Below, piece after piece: positions 49,154-58,484 of a stretch of DNA of 64,000 nucleotides. Origin of the DNA: Fluctibacter halophilus (GTDB taxonomy: Bacteria > Pseudomonadota > Gammaproteobacteria > Enterobacterales > Alteromonadaceae). The notes under the pieces were generated by a model. That model did not search any database and was not told the origin of the DNA. It saw nothing but the letters and a program-made list of their open reading frames with translations. How positions within the stretch are numbered: position 1 is the first letter of the stretch; every line of letters starts with the position of its first letter. The DNA is taken from NCBI RefSeq assembly GCF_020687825.1, contig NZ_JAJEWP010000001.1, positions 1,272,998-1,336,997 of the forward strand. Direction: 5' to 3'. A program made the translations under genes and the position numbers.

Positions 49154-50108
49154 CGCACGCCCGCAGGCGGGGGTTAAGCTCCGCGACGATGAAAAGGTCA
49201 AACACATTCCGGTCACCATCATCCCCACTGAGAAAGAGGAGATGCTGCGCAAGCCGGAGTGGATCAAAATCAAGTTGCCGCGCACCACAGACAAGATCGA
49301 CCACATCAAACAGACGCTGCGCAAAAACAACTTACACTCGGTGTGTGAGGAAGCCAGTTGCCCTAACCTGGCTGAATGTTTCAATCACGGCACTGCGACC
49401 TTCATGATCCTTGGCGATATCTGCACCCGCCGATGCCCTTTCTGTGATGTGGCACACGGTAAACCCCTGCCACCGAGTGCCGAAGAGCCGGAAAAGCTGG
49501 CCCGGACCATCGCTGAAATGAAACTAAAATACGTGGTTATTACCTCGGTTGACCGTGATGACCTCAGAGACGGTGGCGCGCAGCACTTTGTGGATTGTAT
49601 CAATGCCATTCGCAAGCACAGTCCCAGCACGAAAATCGAAGTGCTGGTACCCGATTTCCGCGGCCGCATGGACAGAGCACTGGAAATTTTCAAACACGGT
49701 GTACCGGACGTGTTTAACCATAACCTTGAGACCATTCCACGGTTGTACCGTGAATGTCGCCCAGGCGCCAATTACCAATGGTCACTCGATCTGCTGAAGA
49801 AATTCAAAGCCCAGCACCCGGACATTCCCACCAAATCAGGCTTGATGATGGGAATGGGTGAAACCAATGAAGAAATCGTCACGGTGCTGGAAGACTTGCG
49901 CAAGCATGACGTGGATATGCTGACCCTGGGCCAGTATCTGCAGCCCAGCAGACACCACTTCCCGGTCAAGCGCTATGTACCACCGGCGGAATTTGATCAG
50001 TTGGGTGAAACTGCCAAATCGCTGGGATTCAGTCAGGCAGCTTGCGGCCCCATGGTCCGCTCCAGTTACCACGCAGACCAGCAAGCCGCTGGCGTAGAAG
50101 TTAAATAA
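49146..50108 (+). CDS. lipA: Lipoyl synthase (radical SAM)
   Basis: This enzyme inserts two sulfurs into octanoyl-lysine to complete lipoate. It has 320 residues. The auxiliary cluster is [12 protein letters not shown], and the radical-SAM cluster is CTRRCPFC. The C-terminal RSSYHAD includes the serine ligand of the auxiliary cluster. ATG 49146 overlaps the lipB stop (ATGAGTAA); a TTG one codon earlier is less likely. Confidence 0.97.
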   Translation: MSNARPQAGVKLRDDEKVKHIPVTIIPTEKEEMLRKPEWIKIKLPRTTDKIDHIKQTLRKNNLHSVCEEASCPNLAECFNHGTATFMILGDICTRRCPFCDVAHGKPLPPSAEEPEKLARTIAEMKLKYVVITSVDRDDLRDGGAQHFVDCINAIRKHSPSTKIEVLVPDFRGRMDRALEIFKHGVPDVFNHNLETIPRLYRECRPGANYQWSLDLLKKFKAQHPDIPTKSGLMMGMGETNEEIVTVLEDLRKHDVDMLTLGQYLQPSRHHFPVKRYVPPAEFDQLGETAKSLGFSQAACGPMVRSSYHADQQAAGVEVK

Positions 50109-50111
50109 TCA

Positions 50112-50142
50112 ATCAGCCCGCGTTCGTCGCGGGCTTTTTTTT
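50112..50142 (+). terminator. Terminator after lipA
   Basis: The arms AGCCCGCG and CGCGGGCT with a 5-base loop are followed by a run of eight T. It begins a few bases after the lipA stop. Confidence 0.9.
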
Positions 50143-50156
50143 GCCAGGGAAAGTCG

Positions 50157-51020
50157 ATGAATTCTACCTGTATCCGATACTTTAGCCTGATCGTCAGCAC
50201 GTTGTTTCTCTCACTTGCGCACGCCGAGGACGATCAACAATGGCATTCCATCCCCGTAGAGAACCAGGTTTACATGCAAACCTCTGAAGGCCTGATCATT
50301 ATTGAACTGGCACCTTTCATGGCCCCCAAACACGTAGAGCGTTTTACCAGTCTGGTTAACAGTGGCTTTTATGATGGGCTTGATTTCTACCGGGTAATAG
50401 ACGGATTTGTTGCTCAAGGTGGTGATATGAATGAATCCCGCGACAGCGATTATCGCAGCCCTCTGCCAGCAGAATTCAGCCGTAAAATCCCCGCACAAAA
50501 CACGTTCTTCAGCGTACAGCAGCCAGCCTTCCTTGCTCCCCAGACAGGGTATTTGGATGGTTTTCCTGCCGGTCAGGACATCAGCGCACAACAACAGTGG
50601 CTGCTGCATTGTCCCGGTACTGTAGCGATGGCCCGCGGCAATGAAGCAAACAGTGCAACAACCGACTTTTACATCGTATTGGGACAGGCACCCAGACACC
50701 TGGACCGCAATATGAGCAGTTTTGGTCGGGTGGTTTTTGGTATGGAGAATGTGCAACGACTCGCGCGCGCACCGCACAATGCGCCGGGCGGTGTGATTGA
50801 AAAACCACAACTGCGCAGCCGGATTGAATGGGCAAAAATGGCCAGCGCGATTCCCGCGCAACAACGGATCGCCCTATCGATTCAGCGTCCGCAAAGTGAC
50901 GCTGTTGAGGAACGTCTGTCAGGCGCACAAAGCTTGCAAGGCCCTTTCTTTCACCATCCGGGCAGTGGTAATCTGGATGTGTGTTACTACCAGTTGCGGA
51001 TCAAAGCGTCTGCGCCTTAA
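50157..51020 (+). CDS. Periplasmic cyclophilin-type peptidyl-prolyl isomerase
   Basis: This 287-residue protein has a signal peptide (about 1-23). The cyclophilin core has GLIIIELAPFMAPKHVERF, then FYRVIDGFVAQGGD with the catalytic Arg, GTVAMARGNEANSATTDFYI and FGRVVFGMENVQRLAR. It is longer than PpiA (about 190 residues) because of insertions around 100-145 and a C-terminal extension of about 60 residues. It likely assists folding of secreted proteins. Its end overlaps the convergent PilZ gene by 4 bases. Confidence 0.88.
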   Translation: MNSTCIRYFSLIVSTLFLSLAHAEDDQQWHSIPVENQVYMQTSEGLIIIELAPFMAPKHVERFTSLVNSGFYDGLDFYRVIDGFVAQGGDMNESRDSDYRSPLPAEFSRKIPAQNTFFSVQQPAFLAPQTGYLDGFPAGQDISAQQQWLLHCPGTVAMARGNEANSATTDFYIVLGQAPRHLDRNMSSFGRVVFGMENVQRLARAPHNAPGGVIEKPQLRSRIEWAKMASAIPAQQRIALSIQRPQSDAVEERLSGAQSLQGPFFHHPGSGNLDVCYYQLRIKASAP

Positions 51021-51697
51021 ACCAGCAGGAATTGGCTGAGCATACTTTCAACCACCGGTGCTGACGCTTCGAATTTCACACCGTAGTAATTTTCTACCTC
51101 GTCCTGTTTGGCGTTCATGATGGTACCGGCGAGGATCTCGTCGCTACCATCCGGCAGTCGAATTTTGACCCGAATGGGTGTTTTTGCAGCAAAGCGCTCT
51201 TTTTGTACCGTGCGCTTAATACCGACGCGACAGCCACTGCTGGACAAGTCAAGAATGACCCCATCAGCCAGTTCTTTGTCACCCTGTTCATTCAGTACCG
51301 TGGCCTTTATCTGCGTTTGCGCACGCTGTTCTGCGCGCAGGCCATGGCTTTGAATTGACAAGGGGAAGGTCGTAAACACGTAGTTGCCGGGTTTGCTCAG
51401 TACCAGGGTAACTTTCACTTTAAATGCAATGATTTCACCGGTCTCGTCTTCCAGAATGTAACGTACGACCAGGTTATTGTCGGGGTAAATTGCATCTCTG
51501 AGGTTGCCCCAGCGGGATTCGTCCGGAAATTTAAGGATCAGGCATTTCATACCATCCCGGCCCACGAACTCCGTCCGCACCCGCTTGGTACTGGTGGGCG
51601 ATTTGACTTGCAAATCCAATGGCATGCCAGGGCGCATGGATCGAAGCTTACGCATATCGGCGTTCGTCAGACCCACTTTTTCCTTCAAAATTGCCAT
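51017..51697 (-). CDS. PilZ-domain c-di-GMP receptor (YcgR-like)
   Basis: This 226-residue cytoplasmic protein has an N-terminal YcgR-like domain (about 15-115) and a C-terminal PilZ domain. The c-di-GMP-binding residues are intact: RxxxR as R121 to R125 (RAEQR) and DxSxxG as D150 to G155 (DLSSSG). It probably links c-di-GMP made by the GGDEF enzymes to motility or surface traits. The partner is unknown. Confidence 0.88.
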   Translation of the reverse strand: MAILKEKVGLTNADMRKLRSMRPGMPLDLQVKSPTSTKRVRTEFVGRDGMKCLILKFPDESRWGNLRDAIYPDNNLVVRYILEDETGEIIAFKVKVTLVLSKPGNYVFTTFPLSIQSHGLRAEQRAQTQIKATVLNEQGDKELADGVILDLSSSGCRVGIKRTVQKERFAAKTPIRVKIRLPDGSDEILAGTIMNAKQDEVENYYGVKFEASAPVVESMLSQFLLV

Positions 51698-51916
51698 GTA
51701 AAACCTTTTTAAAACCCTAAGGTAATCAGTGATATATTATTTATTATATCGTCAATTATGGCTGATACTTGCGAATTATCCTAATCAATTCGCTACCAAC
51801 TTTGGTCTAAAAATAAGGCGTACTTTGATGGTATCCGTCAATGGCAACTCAACGCGGTTTTCGCTACAGTAAAAATCAGTGTCATCGCCGCATATCGTGT
51901 TAGCCGGGAGTCTGTT

Positions 51917-53707
51917 TTGAAGCAACACCATTACCACATTGGCCTGTCCGCCAGTACACCACACACATTGAATGTCACCCTGACCATTGCCAAGCCCAAT
52001 GTGCAGCAACAGGTTACCCTGCCCGCCTGGATCCCCGGTAGCTATATGATCAGAAACTTCGCCCGTCATATCGTGGCGTTTCGCTGCACCGATTCACAGG
52101 GAAGTCCAGTACAACACCACAAAATTGATAAACAAACCTGGCAACTGGACAACCACGACCGTGATGCCCTTATCATCCATTATCAGGTCTATGCGTTCGA
52201 CTTCTCCGTACGTTCTGCTTACTACGGCGCTGACTACGCATTTTTCAATGGCACCAGCGTGTTTCTGGCTGTTAAAGGACAACAGGACCACCCCGTCCAA
52301 TGTAACCTTGAAACGCCCAACCACCACCCAACATGGCGAGTTGCAACGGCGATGCAGGCCAGCACGGATGTCGACAGTAAAGGTTTCGGGCAATACCACT
52401 GTCAAAACTACCCCGAATTGATTGATCACCCTGTACTGATTGGCGCATTTGATACGGTATCCTTTGAAGCCAGTGGCGTCAGCGTCGACATGGTGTTTGC
52501 TGGCGGCCATAATGCTGATCTGTCCCGCATCGCCAACGATGTAAAGCGGATCTGTGAACACCATATTGAATTTTTCGGCCAACCCAGTCCCGTCGAGCAT
52601 TACACCTTTATTACACTGCTGAGTGATAACAGTTTTGGCGGCCTGGAGCATAGCCATTCGACAGCATTGATGTTCAGCCGACATCATTTACCGTCCATCC
52701 ATGCAGGCAACGACATTGACGACAATTATCGACTTTTCCTGTCGCTCTGTAGCCACGAATTCTGGCACACATGGTTGGTTAAACGCATTCGACCTCAGGA
52801 GCTGGCCGAGGCCGGGCTGGATAGCGAAGCGTACACAAGACAACTATGGATTTACGAAGGCTTTACCAGCTATTACGACGATCTGTCGTTGGTACGTTGC
52901 GGCCTGGTCGATGCGTCGGACTACCTTGTCACACTGGGTGAAAACCTGACCCGGCTGGAGAGGAACCTTGGTCGCACACGTCAAAGCGTCGCCGAATCAA
53001 GCTTTGATGCCTGGACCCGTTTCTATCTGCAGGATGCCAGCAGCATCAATACCATCGTGTCCTATTACCTCAAAGGGGCAATTGTGGCCATGTGCATTGA
53101 CTTAACCCTCCGCCAGCAGAGCCAGGGGCGCTATAGTCTTGACCACGTGCTTCGAGCACTGTGGCAGGAACATGGTCTGACAGACATCCCTACCAGCGAC
53201 GATACGGTGTCGAACATCATTTCCCGGGATGCCGGGCTGGATCTCAACGATTTCCTACAGGCAGCCATCAGCAGCACTGAGGCATTACCCCTGGATGAAC
53301 TGCTAGCGAGTGTCGGTATTACCCGCCACACCCGTGCCCGGCAAAGCTTGTCAGACAAGGGCGGCAAGCCTGTTGATAAAGAAGTTCGTCATGAAGTGGG
53401 GATCGCGACCAAATCGCAGGAAACGGGCGTTTTGGTGACCCAGGTTTTGGAAGGGTACCCGGCAGCGCAGGCCGGTATTCAAATGGGTGACCTGCTCATT
53501 GCGCTGGATGGATGGCAGGTACAGGATGGGACACTACAGCAACACCTTGATCGACTCGAAACAGGCAGCAGCGTGCCAGTTCACCTGTTGCGGGATGGAC
53601 GTTTGGTCAGCGTGCTGATGCATATACAGGCAGCACGTGCTGACACCGTGTACCTCACTGCCAATGAACGAGGGGCGCACCTTAGATGGCTCACTGGCCA
53701 CGATTAA
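51917..53707 (+). CDS. M61-family metallopeptidase with PDZ domain
   Basis: This 596-residue enzyme is related to glycyl aminopeptidase. The zinc motif is HEFWH (280-284), and the third ligand Glu is in WIYEGFTSYYDD. A beta-rich N-terminal domain (LPAWIPGSYMIRNFARH) is typical. A PDZ domain (about 490-585) includes GYPAAQAGIQMGDLLIALDG. The start is TTG with GGGAG seven bases upstream; no ATG fits better. No signal peptide is seen. It is convergent with the M23 gene. Confidence 0.9.
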   Translation: MKQHHYHIGLSASTPHTLNVTLTIAKPNVQQQVTLPAWIPGSYMIRNFARHIVAFRCTDSQGSPVQHHKIDKQTWQLDNHDRDALIIHYQVYAFDFSVRSAYYGADYAFFNGTSVFLAVKGQQDHPVQCNLETPNHHPTWRVATAMQASTDVDSKGFGQYHCQNYPELIDHPVLIGAFDTVSFEASGVSVDMVFAGGHNADLSRIANDVKRICEHHIEFFGQPSPVEHYTFITLLSDNSFGGLEHSHSTALMFSRHHLPSIHAGNDIDDNYRLFLSLCSHEFWHTWLVKRIRPQELAEAGLDSEAYTRQLWIYEGFTSYYDDLSLVRCGLVDASDYLVTLGENLTRLERNLGRTRQSVAESSFDAWTRFYLQDASSINTIVSYYLKGAIVAMCIDLTLRQQSQGRYSLDHVLRALWQEHGLTDIPTSDDTVSNIISRDAGLDLNDFLQAAISSTEALPLDELLASVGITRHTRARQSLSDKGGKPVDKEVRHEVGIATKSQETGVLVTQVLEGYPAAQAGIQMGDLLIALDGWQVQDGTLQQHLDRLETGSSVPVHLLRDGRLVSVLMHIQAARADTVYLTANERGAHLRWLTGHD

Positions 53708-53725
53708 ACCGTGGCGTTTACCGCC

Positions 53726-54535
53726 CTATTTGGCCGCTCTGGGCGGCACCAGCAATGCGGGATCGAGCCGTTCGTTACCCCAGTTTAATCGCCAGTCGAG
53801 GTGCGGGCCGGTAGCCCGACCGGTTGCGCCGATCTCGCCCACCAGTTGGCCTTGTTCAACCCGCTGACCTTCACTGACATGGCCTTTGCTCAGGTGCAAA
53901 AAGGTCGAATTAATCCCAAGACCGTGGTCGATGATCAACGTCCCGCCCGAGTAATACATGTCAGGCGCCCACAGGGTAACAATACCCGGCGCAGGTGAAA
54001 CCACCGGCGTACCGGTGGGACCGGCAACATCAACGCCGAAATGGGGTCGCCGGGGTTCGCCGTTTAGCACACGCTGGCTGCCGTAAACGCCACTGATAGG
54101 GCCTTCGGCCGGCCATTGGAAATCTACCGCAAAATCACTGCGATCGTCACGCAGGCTGCGGGCTTCACGCACCTTACGACTGTCTTCTTTGATGCGGGCA
54201 AGCACTGACGGATCAGGCGTGACCATTTTCGGCGGCAGACCATCAATTTCCTGTATGTCGTAGCTGCGTGGCGTCAGCGATAAGGTGCGTTGTTGTGGCG
54301 CTTTACCGGGTAATTGCCAACGCACTACGTGGCTTAGCGGAGCATCGCGGCCAAAACCAAACGCCAGATGACCGTCACTGCTCACCGTCACAGGCTCATC
54401 GTTCAACCATACTTTGCTACCGGCAGGCAGCGTTGCGCGGATCAAACTGCCCTGGGTTAGTTGGCCTTGCAGCTCTAACCCGTTTACGCCCATCGACAGG
54501 CACAAGGTAAACCACAAGATAACAACCTTACGCAT
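53726..54535 (-). CDS. Exported M23-family peptidase (LysM-less)
   Basis: This 269-residue periplasmic protein has a signal peptide (about 1-20). The C-terminal M23 domain has HFGVD (HxxxD zinc ligands), TLIIDHGLGINSTFLHLS and GATGRATGPHLDWRLNWG. The usual HxH is HLD here, so the second His is replaced by Asp. It probably cleaves or binds peptidoglycan cross-bridges. ATG 54535 with AAGGAG upstream is preferred to the frame at 54613. It overlaps the end of the QueD-like gene by 8 bases (ATGCGTAA). Confidence 0.87.
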   Translation of the reverse strand: MRKVVILWFTLCLSMGVNGLELQGQLTQGSLIRATLPAGSKVWLNDEPVTVSSDGHLAFGFGRDAPLSHVVRWQLPGKAPQQRTLSLTPRSYDIQEIDGLPPKMVTPDPSVLARIKEDSRKVREARSLRDDRSDFAVDFQWPAEGPISGVYGSQRVLNGEPRRPHFGVDVAGPTGTPVVSPAPGIVTLWAPDMYYSGGTLIIDHGLGINSTFLHLSKGHVSEGQRVEQGQLVGEIGATGRATGPHLDWRLNWGNERLDPALLVPPRAAK

Positions 54536-55403
54536 ACGCAATTGCTCCTTTACCCACCCCTTCGTATGCCCAGATCTCAAACGCGCTGTCCGGACACAAT
54601 CGCTTTTGTTCATCGGCCATGAACTGCGCCAGGCATTCTACCGTGGAATCGGTATCAACCAACTCACATTCAGCTTCCGGGATGGCCAGATAGAACATGC
54701 CCTGAGAGGCTTCATAACCAAACACGTGATGCGCGTCCAGGTTGTAGGCACTGTCGCGCCACACGCTGTCATGCAAAGGGATCAGATCTTCTCGTGTTCC
54801 GATATAAATATCACACCACCGCTCAGCCCAGTATTGTGCCCACTGCTGGCTGGAAACACCGTTTTCGATCACATTGACCTTACTACGATGACCATGGGCA
54901 ATACGCTGACAGTTGCCATCATGTTTTTTCAAACCATGGGTATAGTGGTAATAAGGGGTGTCAATGATTTCGCTGCGCAGAGCAATCTGAAGTCCCTGCA
55001 CGTTTTCCGGCAGGTGGGTGGCGATAATGTCTTTCAGATATTGCCCTACCGATGCCATGGTAACCGCCTCCGCGTAGACGAAGGCGTAGGCTTCAGCCGG
55101 GCAACACAAATGAATACTGCGTCCGTCCGGTCGGGCAAAATCAACCTGCACCGTATCCGACGAAGGATCACGGCTGACAGTGGAAAAAGGATGATCTGCC
55201 GGTACCAACAGCTTGTGGTCAACATAATCGTCGATCAGGGCCTTGAGGCGTTTTTTCACCTTGCCAAAATCCAGCACCATGCTTTCTTCGTTCAATGCAC
55301 CATCAAGGACCACATCAACAATCCAACTTTCCCCCACCATTCCTCGCTCGGGGCATAAGTATGAAAAGTCCATCACGGTCAAATCATTCACAAATAATTG
55401 CAT
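54528..55403 (-). CDS. Tandem QueD/6-pyruvoyl-tetrahydropterin-synthase-like protein
   Basis: This 291-residue protein is about twice the length of a normal QueD and looks like two fused copies. The N-terminal half keeps MVLDFGKVKKRLKALIDDYVDHKLL, like the QueD DFGxLK...LDH segment, but its zinc/Cys region reads CPERGMVGES instead of CxxxHGH. The C-terminal half keeps CQRIAHGH and a preceding THG, so only that half may bind zinc. The role could be in queuosine or another pterin-like pathway, but no other queuosine gene is nearby. Translational overlap with the M23 peptidase is unexpected. Confidence 0.75.
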   Translation of the reverse strand: MQLFVNDLTVMDFSYLCPERGMVGESWIVDVVLDGALNEESMVLDFGKVKKRLKALIDDYVDHKLLVPADHPFSTVSRDPSSDTVQVDFARPDGRSIHLCCPAEAYAFVYAEAVTMASVGQYLKDIIATHLPENVQGLQIALRSEIIDTPYYHYTHGLKKHDGNCQRIAHGHRSKVNVIENGVSSQQWAQYWAERWCDIYIGTREDLIPLHDSVWRDSAYNLDAHHVFGYEASQGMFYLAIPEAECELVDTDSTVECLAQFMADEQKRLCPDSAFEIWAYEGVGKGAIAYA

Positions 55404-55480
55404 TGTCGCGTATCTTTACCTTGTCGTGATTCAGAGTATACAGAGGGGTGTTCCATTTGCCCAACTGCCTTTTTTCCAGC

Positions 55481-56554
55481 TTACGCCTTGCTTAACTGGT
55501 CTTTCAGGTTTGGCGGAATGCCTTTGATCATCAGGGTATCAGTATCGGCATTGTAGACGACCCGTTCACCGTAAAGCTTACGGTCAAAGCTGAGGCTGAT
55601 GCCACCACCCTGTCCGCTGAATTTGGCCAGGGTTTTCAGTGCCGCTCTGTCTGCCTGGAAATGCTCTTCCAGCGGCGCTTCCTGAGCCTGGTTAAACTGG
55701 TAAAAATCACCGCTGTCATCTTTTGGCAATTTGTCCGCCAGCTCTTTAAGTTGAATGTCTTCACCGGCGTCGAGTTTTTCTTTGTAGTAGTCAGCGACCA
55801 GAGTACGGGTCTCAACCTTCTCCTGCGGATCCAATTGTTCGCTGGCCAGGTAGTCATCGACACTATTCAGTAATTGTTTGTTCTGTTGCTTGACGTCAAC
55901 CTTCTCTTCGCAGCCCACGAACCGCATAAAAAAGTCAGACACCTTGCGCCCCATGCGACCTTTGATAAAACTGATGTAGCGCTCTTCCTGAGCCTGGGTT
56001 TGCCACTGGGTAAGGTCGATGCGCACTGCAAGCTGCATTTTGGCCAGGTCAAGGTGATCGGCGCGGTTCAGTTCCAATTGCTGATTGATTTCCACATGCT
56101 CTTTGGTGTTTAACAAGGTGATCAGCAAATAGTCTGTGGCCAGAAAATTATAGTGACTGAAAATCACAAAACCGGTTTCCACTGTACCGGTTTCAACCAG
56201 ACTCTTGAGTAAAAGTTCACTACTTTTAAGGCTAAAATCAACGAAGTTGTCTGGGTTTTCCTGAAATTCCTGCAATAACTGACGAAATGCCATGACCTGA
56301 TGTTGAGACGGTGCCGGGGTAACGTCTTCTTGCTCACTGTCGCCAGTTTCGTTGCTGTCCGGTACTTGAGCGGGGTCGACGAAGCTCCCCACCCCTTTCC
56401 CCGGCTTAGCCGCATAGGCTTGGTTTAACTGATACCCCAGGGTTTCTATATCCGGTGTGACATCGAAGCAAGACGACTTGGGCACCAGTGTCAATGCTTG
56501 CTCGGCATTGATGGCCAGTTGGTGCACCACAAAATGATGAATGACTACACTCAT
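55481..56554 (-). CDS. yejK: Nucleoid-associated protein YejK (NdpA)
   Basis: This 357-residue nucleoid-associated protein matches the NA37/YejK family, with the VIHHFVVHQL start, GSFVDP, HYNFLATDYLLI and FMRFVGCEEKVDVKQQN. It sits divergent from yejLM, as in E. coli. Confidence 0.93.
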   Translation of the reverse strand: MSVVIHHFVVHQLAINAEQALTLVPKSSCFDVTPDIETLGYQLNQAYAAKPGKGVGSFVDPAQVPDSNETGDSEQEDVTPAPSQHQVMAFRQLLQEFQENPDNFVDFSLKSSELLLKSLVETGTVETGFVIFSHYNFLATDYLLITLLNTKEHVEINQQLELNRADHLDLAKMQLAVRIDLTQWQTQAQEERYISFIKGRMGRKVSDFFMRFVGCEEKVDVKQQNKQLLNSVDDYLASEQLDPQEKVETRTLVADYYKEKLDAGEDIQLKELADKLPKDDSGDFYQFNQAQEAPLEEHFQADRAALKTLAKFSGQGGGISLSFDRKLYGERVVYNADTDTLMIKGIPPNLKDQLSKA

Positions 56555-56672
56555 AATTTTCCTGTTGTTCGGGTTAAAATCGGGCCAACCATATGGCTGT
56601 TACACGGCACATGACTCGCAATTTGCACAGACCATTGGTACTATCGCGCTAATTTGTATGTGAGAACCTACC

Positions 56673-56897
56673 ATGCCCCAACAATCCAAGTATTCCAACC
56701 AGCAGTTTGAAGCATTGATGCACGATATTGTTCTCGCGTTGGAAACCCATCAGGCAGGTCGGGACCTGGCGCTGATGGCCCTTGGTAACGTCATCACCAA
56801 TATATTTGAACATCAGGTGAGCGACGACCAACGCGTAAAAATGGCCGAGCATTTTACACAAGTCCTGCTGAAAAGTATCAACGGAACACAAAAATAA
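56673..56897 (+). CDS. yejL: YejL family protein (DUF1414)
   Basis: This 74-residue helical protein matches YejL: KYSNQQFEALMHDIVLALE, then DLALMALGNVITNI. The function is unknown. Its stop is immediately followed by the yejM ATG, so the two are co-translated. Confidence 0.93.
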   Translation: MPQQSKYSNQQFEALMHDIVLALETHQAGRDLALMALGNVITNIFEHQVSDDQRVKMAEHFTQVLLKSINGTQK

Positions 56898-58439
56898 ATG
56901 ATACTCACTGAAACCCCACGCCGAAAACGTGTTTCAAAACTGGTAACCTGGGGGCATTGGTTTGCCCTGACCAATATCCTTATTGCGATCGTTATCGCCT
57001 CGGTCTATGTCTTCACTTCCCCGTTGCCGGGTTCAGTGTTGGGCACCGTTTATCTGTTTAGCAACTGGTTGAGTCATATTGCCTTTTTGACATTCATGGG
57101 GTTTGTGATTTTTATCTTACCCCTGTGTTACATCCTGCCTAACGCTAAACTGGTCAAAACCGTCAGTTCGAGTATCGCCGCCCTCGGCCTGGCGTTACTC
57201 GCGTTTGATGCCTTGTTGTACAACAAATATGGGCTTCACCTGAGCCTCAGCAGTGCTTCGCTGATCCGGCATGAAGCAGAAAGCGTGATGGCTGCATTTG
57301 GTTGGCAACAATGGGGCTTCCTGTTGCTGCTATTCCTAGTCTGGTTGTCGTTTCAGTTGATCATTGCCAATGCACTGTGGCAGCGTATCGAGCGAGTTCA
57401 GCGCTATAAACTTGCTTTGCCAATCACCAGCTTTTTTATGTTGTGCTTCACCAGCAGTCACGCGTTGCATGTCTGGGCTGACGCCAACCTGTACCAACCC
57501 ATCGTGCAGCAGGATGACATGTTTCCTCTGTCCTACCCAGCCACCGCAAAAACCCTGATGTCGAAGTACGGACTGCTGGATTTACAAAACTATCAGCAAC
57601 GCAAAGCGCTACAATTTTCACGGGATGTTGAGCGGGTTGCTTATCCAGCTGAGCCGGTTTATTGCGGTATCGACAACCAGCGCAGTGTTGCGCTGTTAGT
57701 AGAGGTCACTGACACACCGATGCCTTTGTCACCGCTGTCGGATTTCACCCCTTATGCCAGCCATTACAATATCGCCAGCACGCCTGGTAATGCACTACAC
57801 AGCATCCTGTATGGCTTACCTGAACTCTACCATGATGAACTCGAAAACCAGTCACCGGTGATGCTTGAATTGCCTGCGACGCTGGGTATCCCTGTCACGT
57901 TGTACAGCGAGTTTCCGTTGCACGGTGCATCGTTACAGCGCTATACGCGCCACTGGGACGACTTTTTAACCACACTGACTCAACCGGGCGGCAAATTGGC
58001 TGTGGGGGTTGTTAACAGTGCACAAATGCAGTCATTGCTGGAGCGCGCCAGTGAGCTACCTGAAATGACGTTGCTGGCACAGATAGCCCGGCAACAAGAC
58101 GGTTTATCCGCAAGTACGCTGTACAGCAATGTCCCCCTGGCCCACACCTTATCCAGCATGGAAGATCTGGCGCCAACCATGCTAAGCATGCTGGGTTGCC
58201 AGGCATCACCCTCCGCGTACAGTACGGGCCAAAATCTGCTGTCACCCAAACGACCTTGGCGAGTGTCTACCCGAGGCAACAAGGTCATCGTGCTGACCGC
58301 CGAGCTGCGCATTGAAGTGCAGAGCAATGGCAACTACGAAATTTTCGATCGGGTCAGCGGCGAACAGCGCAGTGAAAAACTGGATACCAGCCTGCTGAGT
58401 CAGGCCATCAAACACCTGAGTCGCTTCAACCAGCGCTGA
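56898..58439 (+). CDS. yejM: Inner-membrane LPS regulator YejM/LapC (PbgA), DUF3413
   Basis: This 513-residue protein has five N-terminal membrane segments (about 17-190, DUF3413) and a periplasmic sulfatase-like domain. In E. coli YejM senses LPS and, through LapB, controls FtsH degradation of LpxC. VSKLVTWGHWFALTNI and DALLYNKYGLHLS are family motifs. It is shorter than the E. coli protein (586 residues), with the loss in the periplasmic domain. No intact sulfatase metal site is visible, as expected of this pseudo-hydrolase. Confidence 0.88.
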   Translation: MILTETPRRKRVSKLVTWGHWFALTNILIAIVIASVYVFTSPLPGSVLGTVYLFSNWLSHIAFLTFMGFVIFILPLCYILPNAKLVKTVSSSIAALGLALLAFDALLYNKYGLHLSLSSASLIRHEAESVMAAFGWQQWGFLLLLFLVWLSFQLIIANALWQRIERVQRYKLALPITSFFMLCFTSSHALHVWADANLYQPIVQQDDMFPLSYPATAKTLMSKYGLLDLQNYQQRKALQFSRDVERVAYPAEPVYCGIDNQRSVALLVEVTDTPMPLSPLSDFTPYASHYNIASTPGNALHSILYGLPELYHDELENQSPVMLELPATLGIPVTLYSEFPLHGASLQRYTRHWDDFLTTLTQPGGKLAVGVVNSAQMQSLLERASELPEMTLLAQIARQQDGLSASTLYSNVPLAHTLSSMEDLAPTMLSMLGCQASPSAYSTGQNLLSPKRPWRVSTRGNKVIVLTAELRIEVQSNGNYEIFDRVSGEQRSEKLDTSLLSQAIKHLSRFNQR

Positions 58440-58454
58440 AAATGAGCAAAGGAA

Positions 58455-58484
58455 GGCCCCGTCTATTGAACGGGGCGTTTGCGC
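58455..58484. terminator. Hairpin between convergent yejM and rlmA
   Basis: GCCCCGT and ACGGGGC form a 7-base stem with a 7-base loop. The plus-strand tail is only GTTTG, so termination may be weak. The rlmA stop lies inside the loop. Confidence 0.55.

Noticed and set aside
54414-55358. Plus-strand open frame of 314 codons opposite the QueD-like gene
   Set aside because: It is a mirror frame of a gene with clear motifs. Composition is not protein-like and it crosses into the M23 gene region.
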